The position numbers and the translations under genes were made by a program. DNA of 63,088 bases from Gemmiger sp. An194 (GTDB taxonomy: Bacteria > Bacillota > Clostridia > Oscillospirales > Ruminococcaceae): contig NZ_NFKA01000020.1 in assembly GCF_002160145.1 (NCBI RefSeq), positions 1 through 63,088 on the forward strand, read 5' to 3'. The notes under the pieces were generated by a model. The model was not told the DNA's origin. It did not search any database and was given only the letters and a program-made list of their open reading frames with translations. Positions 24,296 to 34,180 of this stretch are shown piece by piece (the first letter of the stretch is position 1; each line of letters starts with the position of its first letter).

Positions 24296-26548
24296 GTGCT
24301 GCAAACAGTCCAGGTGGCAGTAAGCGGCGCCACGTTTCATTTTGATAAGCTCTATACCTATCTGGTGCCCCCCACACTGGCCCATCCGGTGGTTCCGGGG
24401 GGCATGGTGCTGGTGCCCTTCGGCCGGGGCAACAAGCCCCGCATGGGCGTTGTGCTGGCTGTGGGTCAGCAGGAGGAGGCGGGCCGCTGCAAGGAACTGT
24501 TCGACGCAGCGCCGGAAAACGCTCGCCTCACCGACGAGCTGCTGGGTCTGGTGCGCTTTTTGAAGGAGCGCACCTTCTGCACCTGGTACGAGGCGGTCAA
24601 GGCCATCATCCCCTATGGGGCCCAGTATAAACCGGCGGAAACGGAAAACGGCCCCCGGCTGCAAAAGCAGCTGGTGCGCCATACCGAGCCGGAATATTCC
24701 CTTGCAGGGCCTTTGCCCGAAAAACCAAAGCCCACCGCCAAACAGCAGGCGGCAGTGGCGGCGCTGCAAAGCGGCCCGCTGCCCCAAAGTGCGCTGGCTC
24801 AGCTGGGCCTGAGCCGCGCTGTGCTGGATAATCTGTGCGAAAAGGGCGTGCTGCAAAAGCGGCAGGTGGATAAGGTGCTGGACCTGTTCAGCCACATTCC
24901 CCAGACAAACGACCCCATCCTCCTCAGTGAGGAACAGCAGCAGGTGTACGACGGGCTGTGCGCCCAGATGGCGCAAAACAAGCCCAGTGCCGCCCTGCTC
25001 TACGGGGTGACCGCCAGCGGCAAAACGCTGGTGTTTTTAAAGCTGATTCAGCGCACGCTGGAGTTGGGCAAGACTGCTCTGGTGCTGGTGCCGGAGATCA
25101 GCCTGACCCCCCAGATGATCCGCCGCCTGAAGCAGACCTTCGGCGGGCGGGTGGCGGTGCAGCATTCTGCTCTCAGTCACACCGAGCGCCTGCTGCAATG
25201 GCAGATGATCCAGGCCGGCGGGGCCGACATCGTGGTGGGCACCCGCAGTGCGGTATTCGCGCCGCTGAAAAACATCGGCCTCATCGTGTTGGACGAAGAG
25301 CAGGAGCACACCTACCGGTCGGAAAGCGCACCCCGCTTCGATGCCCGGGAGGTGGCCAAGCGCCGGGCCGTGGACCACGGCGCTCTGGTGCTGTTCGCTT
25401 CGGCCACCCCCAGTGTGGAAAGCTACCAAGCCGCGCTGGAGGGCCGCTATACCCTGTATAAGCTCACCCGGCGTTATGCGGGTCAGCCGCTGCCCGCGGT
25501 GGAAATGGTGGATATGCGCGCCGAACTGGCCGCCGGAAACTCCGGCAGCATCAGCACCGCGCTGGCCGGGCGCATCCGCCAGACCCTGACCCGGGGCGAG
25601 CAGGCGATCCTGCTGCTCAACCGGCGGGGCTACAAAACCGTGGGCATGTGCTCCAGCTGCGGGCAGGTGATCAAATGCTCCAGCTGCAGCGTCCCCATGG
25701 TGTATCATAAATCTGAAAACAAGCTGCTTTGCCATTACTGCGGCAAGGCGATTTCCCTGGTGCCCACCGTCTGCCCGGAATGCGGCGGAAAGGTGCGCTA
25801 CACCGGCTTCGGCACCCAGCGGGTGGAGGAGGAGCTGGTCGAGCTGTTCCCGGACGCCCGGGTGCTGCGTATGGACCAGGACTCCACCAGCCAGAAGAAC
25901 GCCCACGAGAACATGCTGGCGGCTTTCGCCCGGGGCGAATACGACATCATGCTGGGCACCCAGATGGTGGCCAAGGGACTGGATTTTGAAAAGGTGACCC
26001 TGGTGGGCGTGCTTGGCATCGACTCGCTGCTCTTTTCCCAGGGGTTCCGGGCGGTGGAGAATGTGTTCTCGCTGGTGACCCAGGTGATCGGCCGTTCCGG
26101 CCGGGCCGGGGCCGCGGGCCGGGCGCTGATCCAGACCATGGACCCGGAAAATTCCACCCTGAATCTGGCGGCGGCCCAGAACTACGAGGCCTTTTTTGAT
26201 CAGGAGATCATGTTCCGCAAGATCTGCCTGTATCCGCCCTTCTGCAGCGTCTGCATCGCTGCCTTCAGTGGCGCGGACGAAAACCGCACCATGCAGGCGG
26301 CCGCCCGCTTTGCCCGGCTGCTGGGCGCCGAGGCCAGCGCCCATCCGGGCATGCCGCTGCGAATTCTTGGCCCCGCGCCCATGAACATCGTCATGGTCAA
26401 AGACCGCTACCGCTACAAGCTCACCATCAAATGCCGCAACGACCGGGCCTTCCGCCAGGTGCTGGGCAGGGTGCTGGCGGCTTACAGCGACGAGGGCTTG
26501 CCGTCCAAAGCGTCGGTGACGCTGGACTTCAATTCCGACGGCGACTGA
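24296..26548 (+). CDS. priA: Primosomal protein N' (PriA helicase)
   Basis: The 750-residue protein starts at GTG after GGGAG. After an N-terminal DNA-binding domain it shows GVTASGKTLV (Walker A, near residue 237), LDEEQEHTY (helicase motif II), LFASATPSVESY, and eight cysteines in CSSCGQVIKCSSC plus CHYCGK and CPECGG forming two zinc sites, then GTQMVAKGLDFEKVTLVGVL and QVIGRSGRAG. PriA restarts stalled replication forks. The gene is 34 bases after gmk. Confidence 0.96.
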   Translation: MLQTVQVAVSGATFHFDKLYTYLVPPTLAHPVVPGGMVLVPFGRGNKPRMGVVLAVGQQEEAGRCKELFDAAPENARLTDELLGLVRFLKERTFCTWYEAVKAIIPYGAQYKPAETENGPRLQKQLVRHTEPEYSLAGPLPEKPKPTAKQQAAVAALQSGPLPQSALAQLGLSRAVLDNLCEKGVLQKRQVDKVLDLFSHIPQTNDPILLSEEQQQVYDGLCAQMAQNKPSAALLYGVTASGKTLVFLKLIQRTLELGKTALVLVPEISLTPQMIRRLKQTFGGRVAVQHSALSHTERLLQWQMIQAGGADIVVGTRSAVFAPLKNIGLIVLDEEQEHTYRSESAPRFDAREVAKRRAVDHGALVLFASATPSVESYQAALEGRYTLYKLTRRYAGQPLPAVEMVDMRAELAAGNSGSISTALAGRIRQTLTRGEQAILLLNRRGYKTVGMCSSCGQVIKCSSCSVPMVYHKSENKLLCHYCGKAISLVPTVCPECGGKVRYTGFGTQRVEEELVELFPDARVLRMDQDSTSQKNAHENMLAAFARGEYDIMLGTQMVAKGLDFEKVTLVGVLGIDSLLFSQGFRAVENVFSLVTQVIGRSGRAGAAGRALIQTMDPENSTLNLAAAQNYEAFFDQEIMFRKICLYPPFCSVCIAAFSGADENRTMQAAARFARLLGAEASAHPGMPLRILGPAPMNIVMVKDRYRYKLTIKCRNDRAFRQVLGRVLAAYSDEGLPSKASVTLDFNSDGD

Positions 26549-26621
26549 TCCCCTCGAGAATCTTTCATCAACCAATCTCGCCGGCCTTCCCGCCGGCTCA
26601 TTTTAAGGAGGATAAACTTCT

Positions 26622-27152
26622 ATGGCTCTGCGTACCATCGTGCAGGACGGCGATCCCATTCTGAAAAAAGTCTGCCGCCCGGTGACTAATTTTGACGACC
26701 GTCTGGCAACTCTGCTGGACGATATGAAAGAAACCCTGATCGACGCAGGCGGTCTGGGCCTGGCCGGCCCCCAGGTGGGCGTGATGCGCCGCCTGTTCAT
26801 CGCGCTGGACGAGCGCGACCTGCCGGAGGATGGCACCATGCCCGAGGGCTACGAGCCCAAGTTCATCGAGTGCATCAACCCGGAGATCCTGGAGGAGTCC
26901 GAGGATGAGGTGACCCTGTACGAGGGCTGCCTGTCCTTCCCGGGCCACAACGGCGCCATCAGCCGCCCCCGCAAGGTGAAGCTCCGCGCCCAGGACCGCC
27001 ACGGCGAGACCTTCGAGATGGAGGCCGAGGAGATGCTGGCCCGCTGCTTCTGCCACGAGACCAACCATCTGGACGGCATCACCATCATGGACCTGGCCGA
27101 CCATTTCTATGAGGACGATTACCCGGACGAGATCGAAGAGGACGAGGAATAA
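26622..27152 (+). CDS. def: Peptide deformylase
   Basis: The 176-residue protein has GGLGLAGPQVG (motif 1), YEGCLSFPG (motif 2, metal Cys) and CHETNHLDG (motif 3, metal histidines). Motif 3 has Asn where HExDH is most common. It removes the formyl group from nascent peptides. The acidic C-terminus is typical of clostridial forms. Its stop overlaps the fmt start by one base (TAATG), pairing the two formyl-cycle enzymes. Confidence 0.95.
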   Translation: MALRTIVQDGDPILKKVCRPVTNFDDRLATLLDDMKETLIDAGGLGLAGPQVGVMRRLFIALDERDLPEDGTMPEGYEPKFIECINPEILEESEDEVTLYEGCLSFPGHNGAISRPRKVKLRAQDRHGETFEMEAEEMLARCFCHETNHLDGITIMDLADHFYEDDYPDEIEEDEE

Positions 27153-28066
27153 TGCGCATTCTGTTTATGGGCACGCCGGACATTGCCGCTGCCAGCCTGG
27201 CTGCCGTTCTGGAAGCAGGGCATGAGGTGTGCGGCGTGTTCACCCGCGAGGATAAGCCGGTGGGCCGCAAGCAGATCCTCACCGCTCCGCCGGTCAAACA
27301 GCTGGCGCTGGAGCATGATCTGCCGGTCTACCAGCCCAAGACCCTGCGCACCGAGGAGGTGCAGCAGCAGATCCGGGACCTGGCCCCCGAGCTGATCGTG
27401 GTGGTGGCCTATGGCCGCATCCTGCCGCCGGAGGTGCTGTGCGTGCCGCCCAAGGGCTGCATCAACCTGCACGTTTCGCTGCTGCCCAAGTATCGTGGCG
27501 CTGCGCCGGTGCAGTGGTCGGTGATCAACGGCGACAAGGAGACCGGCGTCTCCATCATGTATCTGGACGAGGGCCTGGACACCGGCGACATTCTGAACGT
27601 CGCCCCGGTGACCATCGGCCCCGAGGAGACCAGCGGCGAGCTGTTCGAGCGCATCACCGCCCAGGGTGCTAAAACCCTGGTGGAGACCATTGCCTCCATC
27701 GCCGAGGGCACTGCCGTGCGCACCCCCCAGGACCACAGCAAGGCCACGCTGGCCCCGCCCCTGACCAAGGAGATGGCCCGCTTTGCCTTTGACCAGCCTG
27801 CCCAGAAGCTGCACGACCTGGTGCGGGGCATGAACCCCTGGCCGGTGGCCTACTTTGAGCAGGAAGGCAAAAAGATCAAGCTACGCAAAAGCCATGTGGC
27901 CGCCGGAAGCGGGGCGCCCGGCACTGTACTGAGCATCAAACCCCTCACCATCGCCTGCGCCGAGGGTGCGCTGGAGCTGGACGAGGTGGTGCCGGAGGGC
28001 TCCAAGCCCATGGCGGGCTCCGCCTGGGCGGCGGGTCGACGCCTGAAAGCGGGCGACCGGCTGTAA
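27152..28066 (+). CDS. fmt: Methionyl-tRNA formyltransferase
   Basis: The 304-residue protein starts MRILFMGTPDIAAASLAAV and contains NLHVSLLPKYRGAAPVQWSVINGD, the formyl-folate site with catalytic Asn-His, and MYLDEGLDTGDIL. The C-terminal OB-like tRNA-binding domain follows. It formylates initiator Met-tRNA. It is translationally coupled to def. Confidence 0.97.
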   Translation: MRILFMGTPDIAAASLAAVLEAGHEVCGVFTREDKPVGRKQILTAPPVKQLALEHDLPVYQPKTLRTEEVQQQIRDLAPELIVVVAYGRILPPEVLCVPPKGCINLHVSLLPKYRGAAPVQWSVINGDKETGVSIMYLDEGLDTGDILNVAPVTIGPEETSGELFERITAQGAKTLVETIASIAEGTAVRTPQDHSKATLAPPLTKEMARFAFDQPAQKLHDLVRGMNPWPVAYFEQEGKKIKLRKSHVAAGSGAPGTVLSIKPLTIACAEGALELDEVVPEGSKPMAGSAWAAGRRLKAGDRL

Positions 28067-28090
28067 TTTCACCATTGGAGGAACACGTTT

Positions 28091-29395
28091 ATGGATAAAG
28101 CCCGCCGCATCGCGGTTCAGGCACTGGTCCGCCAGGAGGAGAGCGGCTTTGCCAATCTGGTATTGAACGCAGTCCTGGAGCATCAGGACCTGACCGGCCG
28201 GGACCGGGCCTTCGTGAGCGCCCTGTTTTACGGCGTCACCGAGCGGCTGCTCACTCTGGACTGGGCGCTGGCCCGCTGTCTGAGCCGCCCGCTGGCCAAG
28301 CTGGACCCCCAGGTGCGGGCCATCCTGCGCAGCGGTCTGTATCAGGCCCGCTACATGCAGGTGCCCCGCGCGGTGGCGGTGAACGAGTCGGTGAGCCTGT
28401 GCCGCGCGCTGAAAAAATCCAGCGCCGCCGGGCTTGTGAACGCGGTGCTGCGCAAGGCCGTGACCCAGGACCCGGCTTCGGCCTCCTTCAAAACCGAGGC
28501 CGAGCGGCTGAGCATCCGGTATTCCGTGGGCCTGCCGGTGGTAAAATTGATTCAAAAAAATTATCCCGAAGAATGCGAGCAGATTCTGCAGGCATTCTTT
28601 GAAGCACCCCGGGTGGCCCTGCGGTGTAACCCGCTGAAAACCACACCCGCCCAGCTGACCGAGCTGCTGGAAGCAGAGGGCGTGGAGGTGGAACCCGGCT
28701 GGCTGGAGAACACCCTGCTGGCCAAGTTTACCGGCAGCCCAGCGGCCACCGAGTCCTTCCGGCAGGGGCTTTACCATGTGCAGGGCCAGGCCTCCCAGCT
28801 GGCGGCTTATAGCCTGCAGGCAAAGCCCGGGGAAAAGGTGCTGGATCTGTGCGCCGCGCCGGGCGGCAAGACCCTGACCATCGGCGAGGACATGGAGAAC
28901 ACCGGCACCCTCATCAGCTGCGATGCGGTGGAAAGCCGCCTGCCGCTGATCGAAAAGGCCGCCGCCCGCGCGGGCCTTGCCAATGTAACGGTGCTGCACA
29001 ACGACGCGTCGGTCTACCGGGAAGAGTTTGCCGGGGCGGACCGTGTGCTGTGTGACGTGCCCTGCTCCGGCCTTGGCATCATCGCCAAAAAGCCGGACAT
29101 CCGCTACAAAACCATGGACGGGGTGGAGCAGCTGCACGAGCTGCAGGCGAAGATTCTGGCCACCGCCGCTCGTTATGTGAAAGAGGGCGGCCGCATCGTG
29201 TATTCCACCTGCACCATCGACCCGTGGGAGAACCAGAACATCGTGCGGGCCTTTTTGGAGCAAAACGCCGCTTTCCGGCTCGTCCAGCCCCCCTTCGTGC
29301 CCGAAGGAGCACGAGTGGAGGACGGCATGCTGACCCTGTTGCCGGGCAAGGCCGGGCCGGACGGATTTTTCATTGCCATTATGGAGAAGTTGTGA
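28091..29395 (+). CDS. rsmB: 16S rRNA (cytosine-967-C5)-methyltransferase
   Basis: The 434-residue protein has an N-terminal NusB-like domain (residues 1-135), then the methyltransferase with VLDLCAAPGGKTLTIGEDM (SAM binding), CDVPCSGLGIIAKKPDIRYK (motif IV Cys) and IVYSTCTIDPWENQ (motif VI catalytic Cys). It makes m5C967 in 16S rRNA. In other clostridia a DUF116 or metallopeptidase gene often sits between fmt and rsmB; it is absent here. Confidence 0.95.
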   Translation: MDKARRIAVQALVRQEESGFANLVLNAVLEHQDLTGRDRAFVSALFYGVTERLLTLDWALARCLSRPLAKLDPQVRAILRSGLYQARYMQVPRAVAVNESVSLCRALKKSSAAGLVNAVLRKAVTQDPASASFKTEAERLSIRYSVGLPVVKLIQKNYPEECEQILQAFFEAPRVALRCNPLKTTPAQLTELLEAEGVEVEPGWLENTLLAKFTGSPAATESFRQGLYHVQGQASQLAAYSLQAKPGEKVLDLCAAPGGKTLTIGEDMENTGTLISCDAVESRLPLIEKAAARAGLANVTVLHNDASVYREEFAGADRVLCDVPCSGLGIIAKKPDIRYKTMDGVEQLHELQAKILATAARYVKEGGRIVYSTCTIDPWENQNIVRAFLEQNAAFRLVQPPFVPEGARVEDGMLTLLPGKAGPDGFFIAIMEKL

Positions 29396-29398
29396 ACC

Positions 29399-30439
29399 AT
29401 GCAGAAAACCTGTATCTCATCCTACACCCTTGAGCAGCTGGCCGAGCGGCTGAAGGCCATGGGCCAGCCCGCCTTCCGGGCAAAACAGATTTTTCACTGG
29501 CTGCACCAGAAGCTGGTCACCGAATTTTCGGCCATGACCGACCAGCCCAAGGCGCTGCTGGCAAAGCTGGAAGAGGAGTACTACATTGCGGCTCCCGTCA
29601 TCCAGCGGCGGCAGCAGTCCAAGGACGGAACCGTGAAATATCTTTTCCGCCTGGCGGACGGCAACTGCATCGAGACGGTGGTAATGCGCTATAATTATGG
29701 TAATACCGTGTGTGTGTCCACCCAGGTGGGCTGCCGCATGGGCTGCCGGTTCTGCGCCTCCACTCAGGCGGGCCGGGTGCGCAACCTGGAGGCCGGAGAG
29801 ATCGCGGCGGAGATCTACGCCGCCCAGAAGGACATCGGCGAGCGCATCTCCCACATCGTGCTCATGGGCATCGGCGAACCACTGGACAACTTCGACAATG
29901 TGATGGATTTTCTCACCATCATTTCCAGCCCCGAGGGCGTGAACATCGGCATGCGGAACATCAGCCTGTCCACCTGCGGCATTGTGCCCCAGATCGACAA
30001 GCTGGCGGAAAAGAAGCTGCAGCTCACCCTGTCCATCTCGCTGCACGCGCCCAACAATGCCATGCGCAGCCAGATGATGCCGGTGAACGACGCATACCCG
30101 GTGGAGGAGCTCATCGCCGCCTGCCGCCGCTACCAGAAGGTCACCGGCCGACGCATCAGCTTTGAATATTCCATGGTACGGGGCGTGAACGACAGCCCTG
30201 CCACCGCCAAGGAGCTGGCGAAGCTCATCCGGGGCATGGGGGCCCATGTGAACCTGATCCCCATCAACCCGGTGGACGGCAGCCCCTACTCCGCCACCGA
30301 CGCGGAGAACGTGAAGCGATTCCAGAACATGCTCACCGATTTAGGGGTGAACGCCACCGTGCGCCGCCGCCTGGGCAGCGATATCAGCGCCGCCTGCGGC
30401 CAGCTGCGGCGGGAGGCAGCAAAGGAGGAACAGCCATGA
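29399..30439 (+). CDS. rlmN: Dual-specificity 23S rRNA/tRNA adenine C2-methyltransferase
   Basis: The 346-residue protein carries the radical-SAM motif CRMGCRFCAST (CxxxCxxC), preceded by TVCVSTQVG, and a C-terminal catalytic cysteine in DISAACGQL. MGIGEPLDNFDNV and SLHAPNNAMRSQMMPVN are typical. It methylates A2503 of 23S rRNA and A37 of some tRNAs. Its stop overlaps the next start (ATGA). Confidence 0.96.
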   Translation: MQKTCISSYTLEQLAERLKAMGQPAFRAKQIFHWLHQKLVTEFSAMTDQPKALLAKLEEEYYIAAPVIQRRQQSKDGTVKYLFRLADGNCIETVVMRYNYGNTVCVSTQVGCRMGCRFCASTQAGRVRNLEAGEIAAEIYAAQKDIGERISHIVLMGIGEPLDNFDNVMDFLTIISSPEGVNIGMRNISLSTCGIVPQIDKLAEKKLQLTLSISLHAPNNAMRSQMMPVNDAYPVEELIAACRRYQKVTGRRISFEYSMVRGVNDSPATAKELAKLIRGMGAHVNLIPINPVDGSPYSATDAENVKRFQNMLTDLGVNATVRRRLGSDISAACGQLRREAAKEEQP

Positions 30440-31176
30440 AACTGGCCGGCAAAACCGATATCGGCAGCTGCCGCAATGAAAATCAGGACAATTACCGGGC
30501 CGCCCGCCTGCCGGACGACACCGTCTGGGCCGTTGTGTGCGACGGCATGGGCGGCGCGGCATCGGGTCAGCTGGCGGCACAGATCGCCACCGATACCATG
30601 GAGTCCTGCTTTGCAAGCGGTTTAAAAAACCTGCCCAAGGGTCAGGAGCGTGCCTTCCTGATGCATTGCGTCACTCAGGCCAACCGGGCCATTTACAACG
30701 AGGCCCAGGCCCACCCGGAAAATAAGGGGATGGGCACCACCGCTGTGTGCTGCCTGGTGCGGCACGACACTCTGCACGTGGCCCACGTGGGCGATTCCCG
30801 CGCCTACCTGTGCCGGGACGGGCAGATCAGCCAGCTCACCCGGGACCATTCCATGGTACAGGAGCTGGTGGAGGCAGGGCGGCTGACCACCGAGGAGGCC
30901 GAGAACTACCCTCACAAAAACCTCATCACCAAGGCGCTTGGGGTGGAGCCCGGTGTGCAGGCGGATTATTCCAGCATGTCTGCGCAGCCCGGCGACGTGA
31001 TCCTCATGTGCAGCGACGGGCTTTCCGGCGTGGTGCCGGATGGTCAGCTGCTGGCTATCATCCAGCACAATCCGTTTTTCACGGTGCCGCGGCGGCTGGT
31101 GGAGCAGGCGCTCCAGGCAGGCGGGCAGGACAACATCACCGCCCTGCTGATCGAGGTAGAGCAAACGGAGGACTGA
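30436..31176 (+). CDS. prpC: PP2C-type Ser/Thr protein phosphatase
   Basis: The 246-residue protein has the PP2C metal motifs: DNYR in IGSCRNENQDNYRAA, CDGMGG, HVGDSRAYL, LTRDHSM, and CSDGLSGV, with the final DNITALLIE. It reverses phosphorylation by the adjacent PknB-type kinase and lies one base upstream of it, in the conserved phosphatase-kinase pair. Confidence 0.96.
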   Translation: MKLAGKTDIGSCRNENQDNYRAARLPDDTVWAVVCDGMGGAASGQLAAQIATDTMESCFASGLKNLPKGQERAFLMHCVTQANRAIYNEAQAHPENKGMGTTAVCCLVRHDTLHVAHVGDSRAYLCRDGQISQLTRDHSMVQELVEAGRLTTEEAENYPHKNLITKALGVEPGVQADYSSMSAQPGDVILMCSDGLSGVVPDGQLLAIIQHNPFFTVPRRLVEQALQAGGQDNITALLIEVEQTED

Positions 31177-31177
31177 G

Positions 31178-33103
31178 ATGGATCAACTGATAGGCAAAAA
31201 GCTGGACGGCCGCTACCTGCTGGAGGAACTGGTGGGCGTGGGCGGTATGGCCAACGTTTATAAAGGTGTGGACCTGAAAAACCAGCGTGTGATCGCGGTG
31301 AAGGTCCTGCGGGAGGAATTTCTGGAGAATCCGGAGCTGGTCTACCGGTTCAAGAATGAATCCAAGGCCATCTCCATTCTGGACCACCCGGGCATCGTGA
31401 AGGTGTTCGATGTGTCGGTCACCGACAAGCTCCAGTACATCGTGATGGAATACATCGACGGCATCACCCTGAAGGAGTACATGACCCGGCGGGGCGAGCC
31501 TCTCACCTGGAAAGAGGTGGTGCATTTCACCGAGCAGATTCTGGATGCCCTGGATCATGCCCACCGGAAAGGCGTGGTCCATCGGGACATCAAGCCCCAG
31601 AACATCATGCTGCTGGCCGATGGCAAGGTCAAGATCATGGACTTCGGCATCGCCCGCTTCTCCCGCGCCGAGAGCCAGATGGTGAGCAACAAGGCCATCG
31701 GTTCGGTGCATTACATCAGCCCCGAGCAGGCCAAGGGCGACGTGACCGACGCCAAGGCAGACATCTATTCCGTAGGCATCATGCTGTACGAGATGCTGTC
31801 CGGCAAGCTGCCTTTTGAATCGGACGACGCGGTCTCGGTGGCCATCAAGCAGATTTCAGACAAGGCTGTCCCTCTGGGACAGATTGCACCGGATGTGCCC
31901 CAGGCACTGCAGGATATTACCGCCCGGGCCATGGCGAAGGACCCGAACCGGCGATATCCCAGCGCCCGCGCTATGCTGGAGGACATTGAGGAATTCAAGC
32001 GCAACCCCAGCATCCGGTTTGAGTATGAGTATTTAACTGAGGATTCGCCGTCGAGGTATATTGACAAGGTGGTTAAACAAAGCAGACCCGGCTCCGGTCA
32101 GAACGAGCCGCGGCGCACCGGTCAGCGTTCCACACGCACCGGCAGCCAGCAGGCTTCCCGCAGTGCTCAGAGCCGCCCCACGGGTACCCAGAGCCGGAAA
32201 AAGAAGAAAAAAAGCATCGGTCTGCTGCCGGTGCTGGCGGGCATGGCCACGGCCTTCGCTTTGGGCTCCGCCATTCTGTGCTTTATGATCTTCGCGAACT
32301 CCACCAATCCCCTGTTCAGCAGCAAGGAGGACGTGGAACTGCCCGATTTCACCGGCATGAACTGGGAGGAAGTAAAAGCCCAGTATAATGACAAGCTCAG
32401 TCTGACCGCTGAGATGGTGAACAGCAGCGAGACCGAAGAGGGCATCATCATCAGCCAGTCGCCCCGCGGTCCCCGTACCGTGAAGGAGGGCCAGAAGGTC
32501 ACCCTGAAGGTGAGCATTGGTACTCTGTATGTGAACATCCCCTCGGTGAACGGCTGGACCGCCGCCGAAGCGGAGGAGGCTCTGAAGAACGAGGGCCTGC
32601 AGGTCCGCCGGATCAATGAGGCGGATGATACCGTGCCCGAGGGCAGCGTGATCCGCACCGATCCTGCCAACGGCGAGCAGGTGGCCAGCGGCTCCACCGT
32701 GACCATGTATGTGAGCCAGAAGAAGGTGGATCTGGAGCGCTCGGTGCCCCAGCTGATCGGCCTGACCGAGGCGGACGCACAGAAGGCGCTGACCGCCAGC
32801 AACCTTCGCACCGGTACCCGCACCGAAGCCTACAGCAGCGAGTACGAGGCCGGCCGCGTGATTGCCCAGACCTACGAGTCGGGCGCGTTGGTGCGCATCA
32901 ACACCACGGTGGGCTACACCGTGTCTCTGGGACCGGAGCCCACGCCGGAACCGACCCCGGAACCCACGCCCGAGCCTACCCCGGAACCTACGCCTGCGCC
33001 CACTCCGGCCGCGACCATGCCGCCGGTGGTGGTAACTCCGGATCAGGGCAACAATGGCAACAGTGCCAATCAGGGGCACCAGCAGGAGCACGGAGACGAT
33101 TGA
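31178..33103 (+). CDS. pknB: PASTA-domain Ser/Thr protein kinase
   Basis: The 641-residue protein has a kinase domain (about 10-275) with GVGGMANVYKG, AVKVL, HRDIKPQNIML and DFGIARFSR, then a basic Ser/Arg-rich juxtamembrane region and one membrane helix (about 347-370). Three extracellular PASTA domains follow (starting VELPDFTGM, VNIPSVNGW and RSVPQLIGL), then a Pro/Thr/Glu repeat. PASTA kinases sense peptidoglycan fragments and control wall growth or germination. The TPEP-type tail also appears in the giant wall protein at 49483-58809. Confidence 0.96.
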   Translation: MDQLIGKKLDGRYLLEELVGVGGMANVYKGVDLKNQRVIAVKVLREEFLENPELVYRFKNESKAISILDHPGIVKVFDVSVTDKLQYIVMEYIDGITLKEYMTRRGEPLTWKEVVHFTEQILDALDHAHRKGVVHRDIKPQNIMLLADGKVKIMDFGIARFSRAESQMVSNKAIGSVHYISPEQAKGDVTDAKADIYSVGIMLYEMLSGKLPFESDDAVSVAIKQISDKAVPLGQIAPDVPQALQDITARAMAKDPNRRYPSARAMLEDIEEFKRNPSIRFEYEYLTEDSPSRYIDKVVKQSRPGSGQNEPRRTGQRSTRTGSQQASRSAQSRPTGTQSRKKKKKSIGLLPVLAGMATAFALGSAILCFMIFANSTNPLFSSKEDVELPDFTGMNWEEVKAQYNDKLSLTAEMVNSSETEEGIIISQSPRGPRTVKEGQKVTLKVSIGTLYVNIPSVNGWTAAEAEEALKNEGLQVRRINEADDTVPEGSVIRTDPANGEQVASGSTVTMYVSQKKVDLERSVPQLIGLTEADAQKALTASNLRTGTRTEAYSSEYEAGRVIAQTYESGALVRINTTVGYTVSLGPEPTPEPTPEPTPEPTPEPTPAPTPAATMPPVVVTPDQGNNGNSANQGHQQEHGDD

Positions 33104-33135
33104 TCCTGCCGGAAACGAATGTAACATAACATGAG

Positions 33136-33168
33136 GGCCGGGCCGTAAATCTGCGGCCCGGCTCTTTC
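33136..33168 (+). terminator. Possible terminator between pknB and rsgA
   Basis: The stem CCGGGCCG / CGGCCCGG is followed by CTCTTT. The T-tract is weak, so it may only reduce transcription into rsgA. Confidence 0.5.
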
Positions 33169-33207
33169 CAATGGCACGAACCAAGCAAACGGGGAAAGGA
33201 ATTCACT

Positions 33208-34083
33208 ATGCCGGAAGGATATATCAAAAAAGGGATCGGCGGTTTCTACTATGTGCAGTGCGGCGATGAGCTGCTGGAATGCAAGGCAAAGGGTATCTTC
33301 CGCAAGCGGGGCATTACCCCGGTGGCGGGCGATCGGGTCACGGTGGAGGTGGAGAACGGCGGCAATGTGATTGCTGAGATCGCTCCTCGCCGCAACGTAT
33401 TCGTACGGCCGCCCATTGCCAATCTGGATGTGCTGTTTATCGTGGCCAGCACCACCCAGCCGGTGCCCAGCACCCTGGTGCTGGATAAGCTCACCGCCAT
33501 CGCGGTGGACAAGGAGGTCCAGCCGGTGCTGGTGTTCACCAAGGGCGATCTGGCCAGCACCGAAAAGCTGATGGAAGCCTATGCGCTGTCCACTTTGCCG
33601 GTGGTGATCGTAGACCACGCCACCGGCGGCGGACTGGAGGAGATCAAGGCCATGATCCAGGGCAAGCTCTGTGCCTTCTGCGGCAACTCCGGCGTGGGCA
33701 AGAGCACCCTGCTCAACGCCCTTCTGCCCGACCTTGCCCAGCAGACCGGCTCCATCAGCCAGAAGCTGGGCCGCGGTCGCCACACCACCCGTGAGGTGGA
33801 GATTTTCGAGGCCTTTGGCGGCTATGTGGCCGACACCCCGGGCTTTGCCAGCCTGGACACCGGCAAGGCCTGCTACATTCCCAAGGAGAACCTGCAGTAC
33901 GCCTTCCCGGAATTTGCACCCTACGTGCATGAGTGCAAGTTCACCGGCTGCGCCCACCGGGCCGAAAAGGGCTGCGCGGTGCTGGAGGCCCTGAAGGAGG
34001 GCAAGATCAGCCAGAGCCGGTACGACAGCTACGCCGCCATGTACGACGAAGTGAAGGACATCAAGGACTGGGAACTGCGCTGA
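33208..34083 (+). CDS. rsgA: Ribosome small-subunit-dependent GTPase
   Basis: The 291-residue protein has an N-terminal OB domain, then circularly permuted GTPase motifs in the order TKGD, GNSGVGKSTLLN and DTPGF, and a C-terminal zinc motif with CKFTGCAHRAEKGCAV. RsgA helps mature the 30S subunit. It follows pknB as in many Firmicutes. Confidence 0.96.
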   Translation: MPEGYIKKGIGGFYYVQCGDELLECKAKGIFRKRGITPVAGDRVTVEVENGGNVIAEIAPRRNVFVRPPIANLDVLFIVASTTQPVPSTLVLDKLTAIAVDKEVQPVLVFTKGDLASTEKLMEAYALSTLPVVIVDHATGGGLEEIKAMIQGKLCAFCGNSGVGKSTLLNALLPDLAQQTGSISQKLGRGRHTTREVEIFEAFGGYVADTPGFASLDTGKACYIPKENLQYAFPEFAPYVHECKFTGCAHRAEKGCAVLEALKEGKISQSRYDSYAAMYDEVKDIKDWELR

Positions 34084-34107
34084 CGGCTTTCGGGAAAGCA
34101 ATCAAAT

Positions 34108-34153
34108 AAAAAACGCCCCGCGTCTGCCGTTTTTGACAGGCGCGGGGCGTTTT
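34108..34153. terminator. Bidirectional terminator after rsgA
   Basis: AACGCCCCGCG and CGCGGGGCGTT form a perfect stem between convergent genes, with A-rich and T-rich flanks. Confidence 0.85.
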
Positions 34154-34180
34154 GTTGAAAAGAAAGGCAGCAGGCGGAAG

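Noticed and set aside
32935-33005. TPEPT-coding short tandem repeat in pknB as a mobile or regulatory repeat
   Set aside because: It encodes an ordinary Pro/Thr/Glu extracellular linker in frame; a similar linker in the giant wall protein reflects composition, not shared descent.
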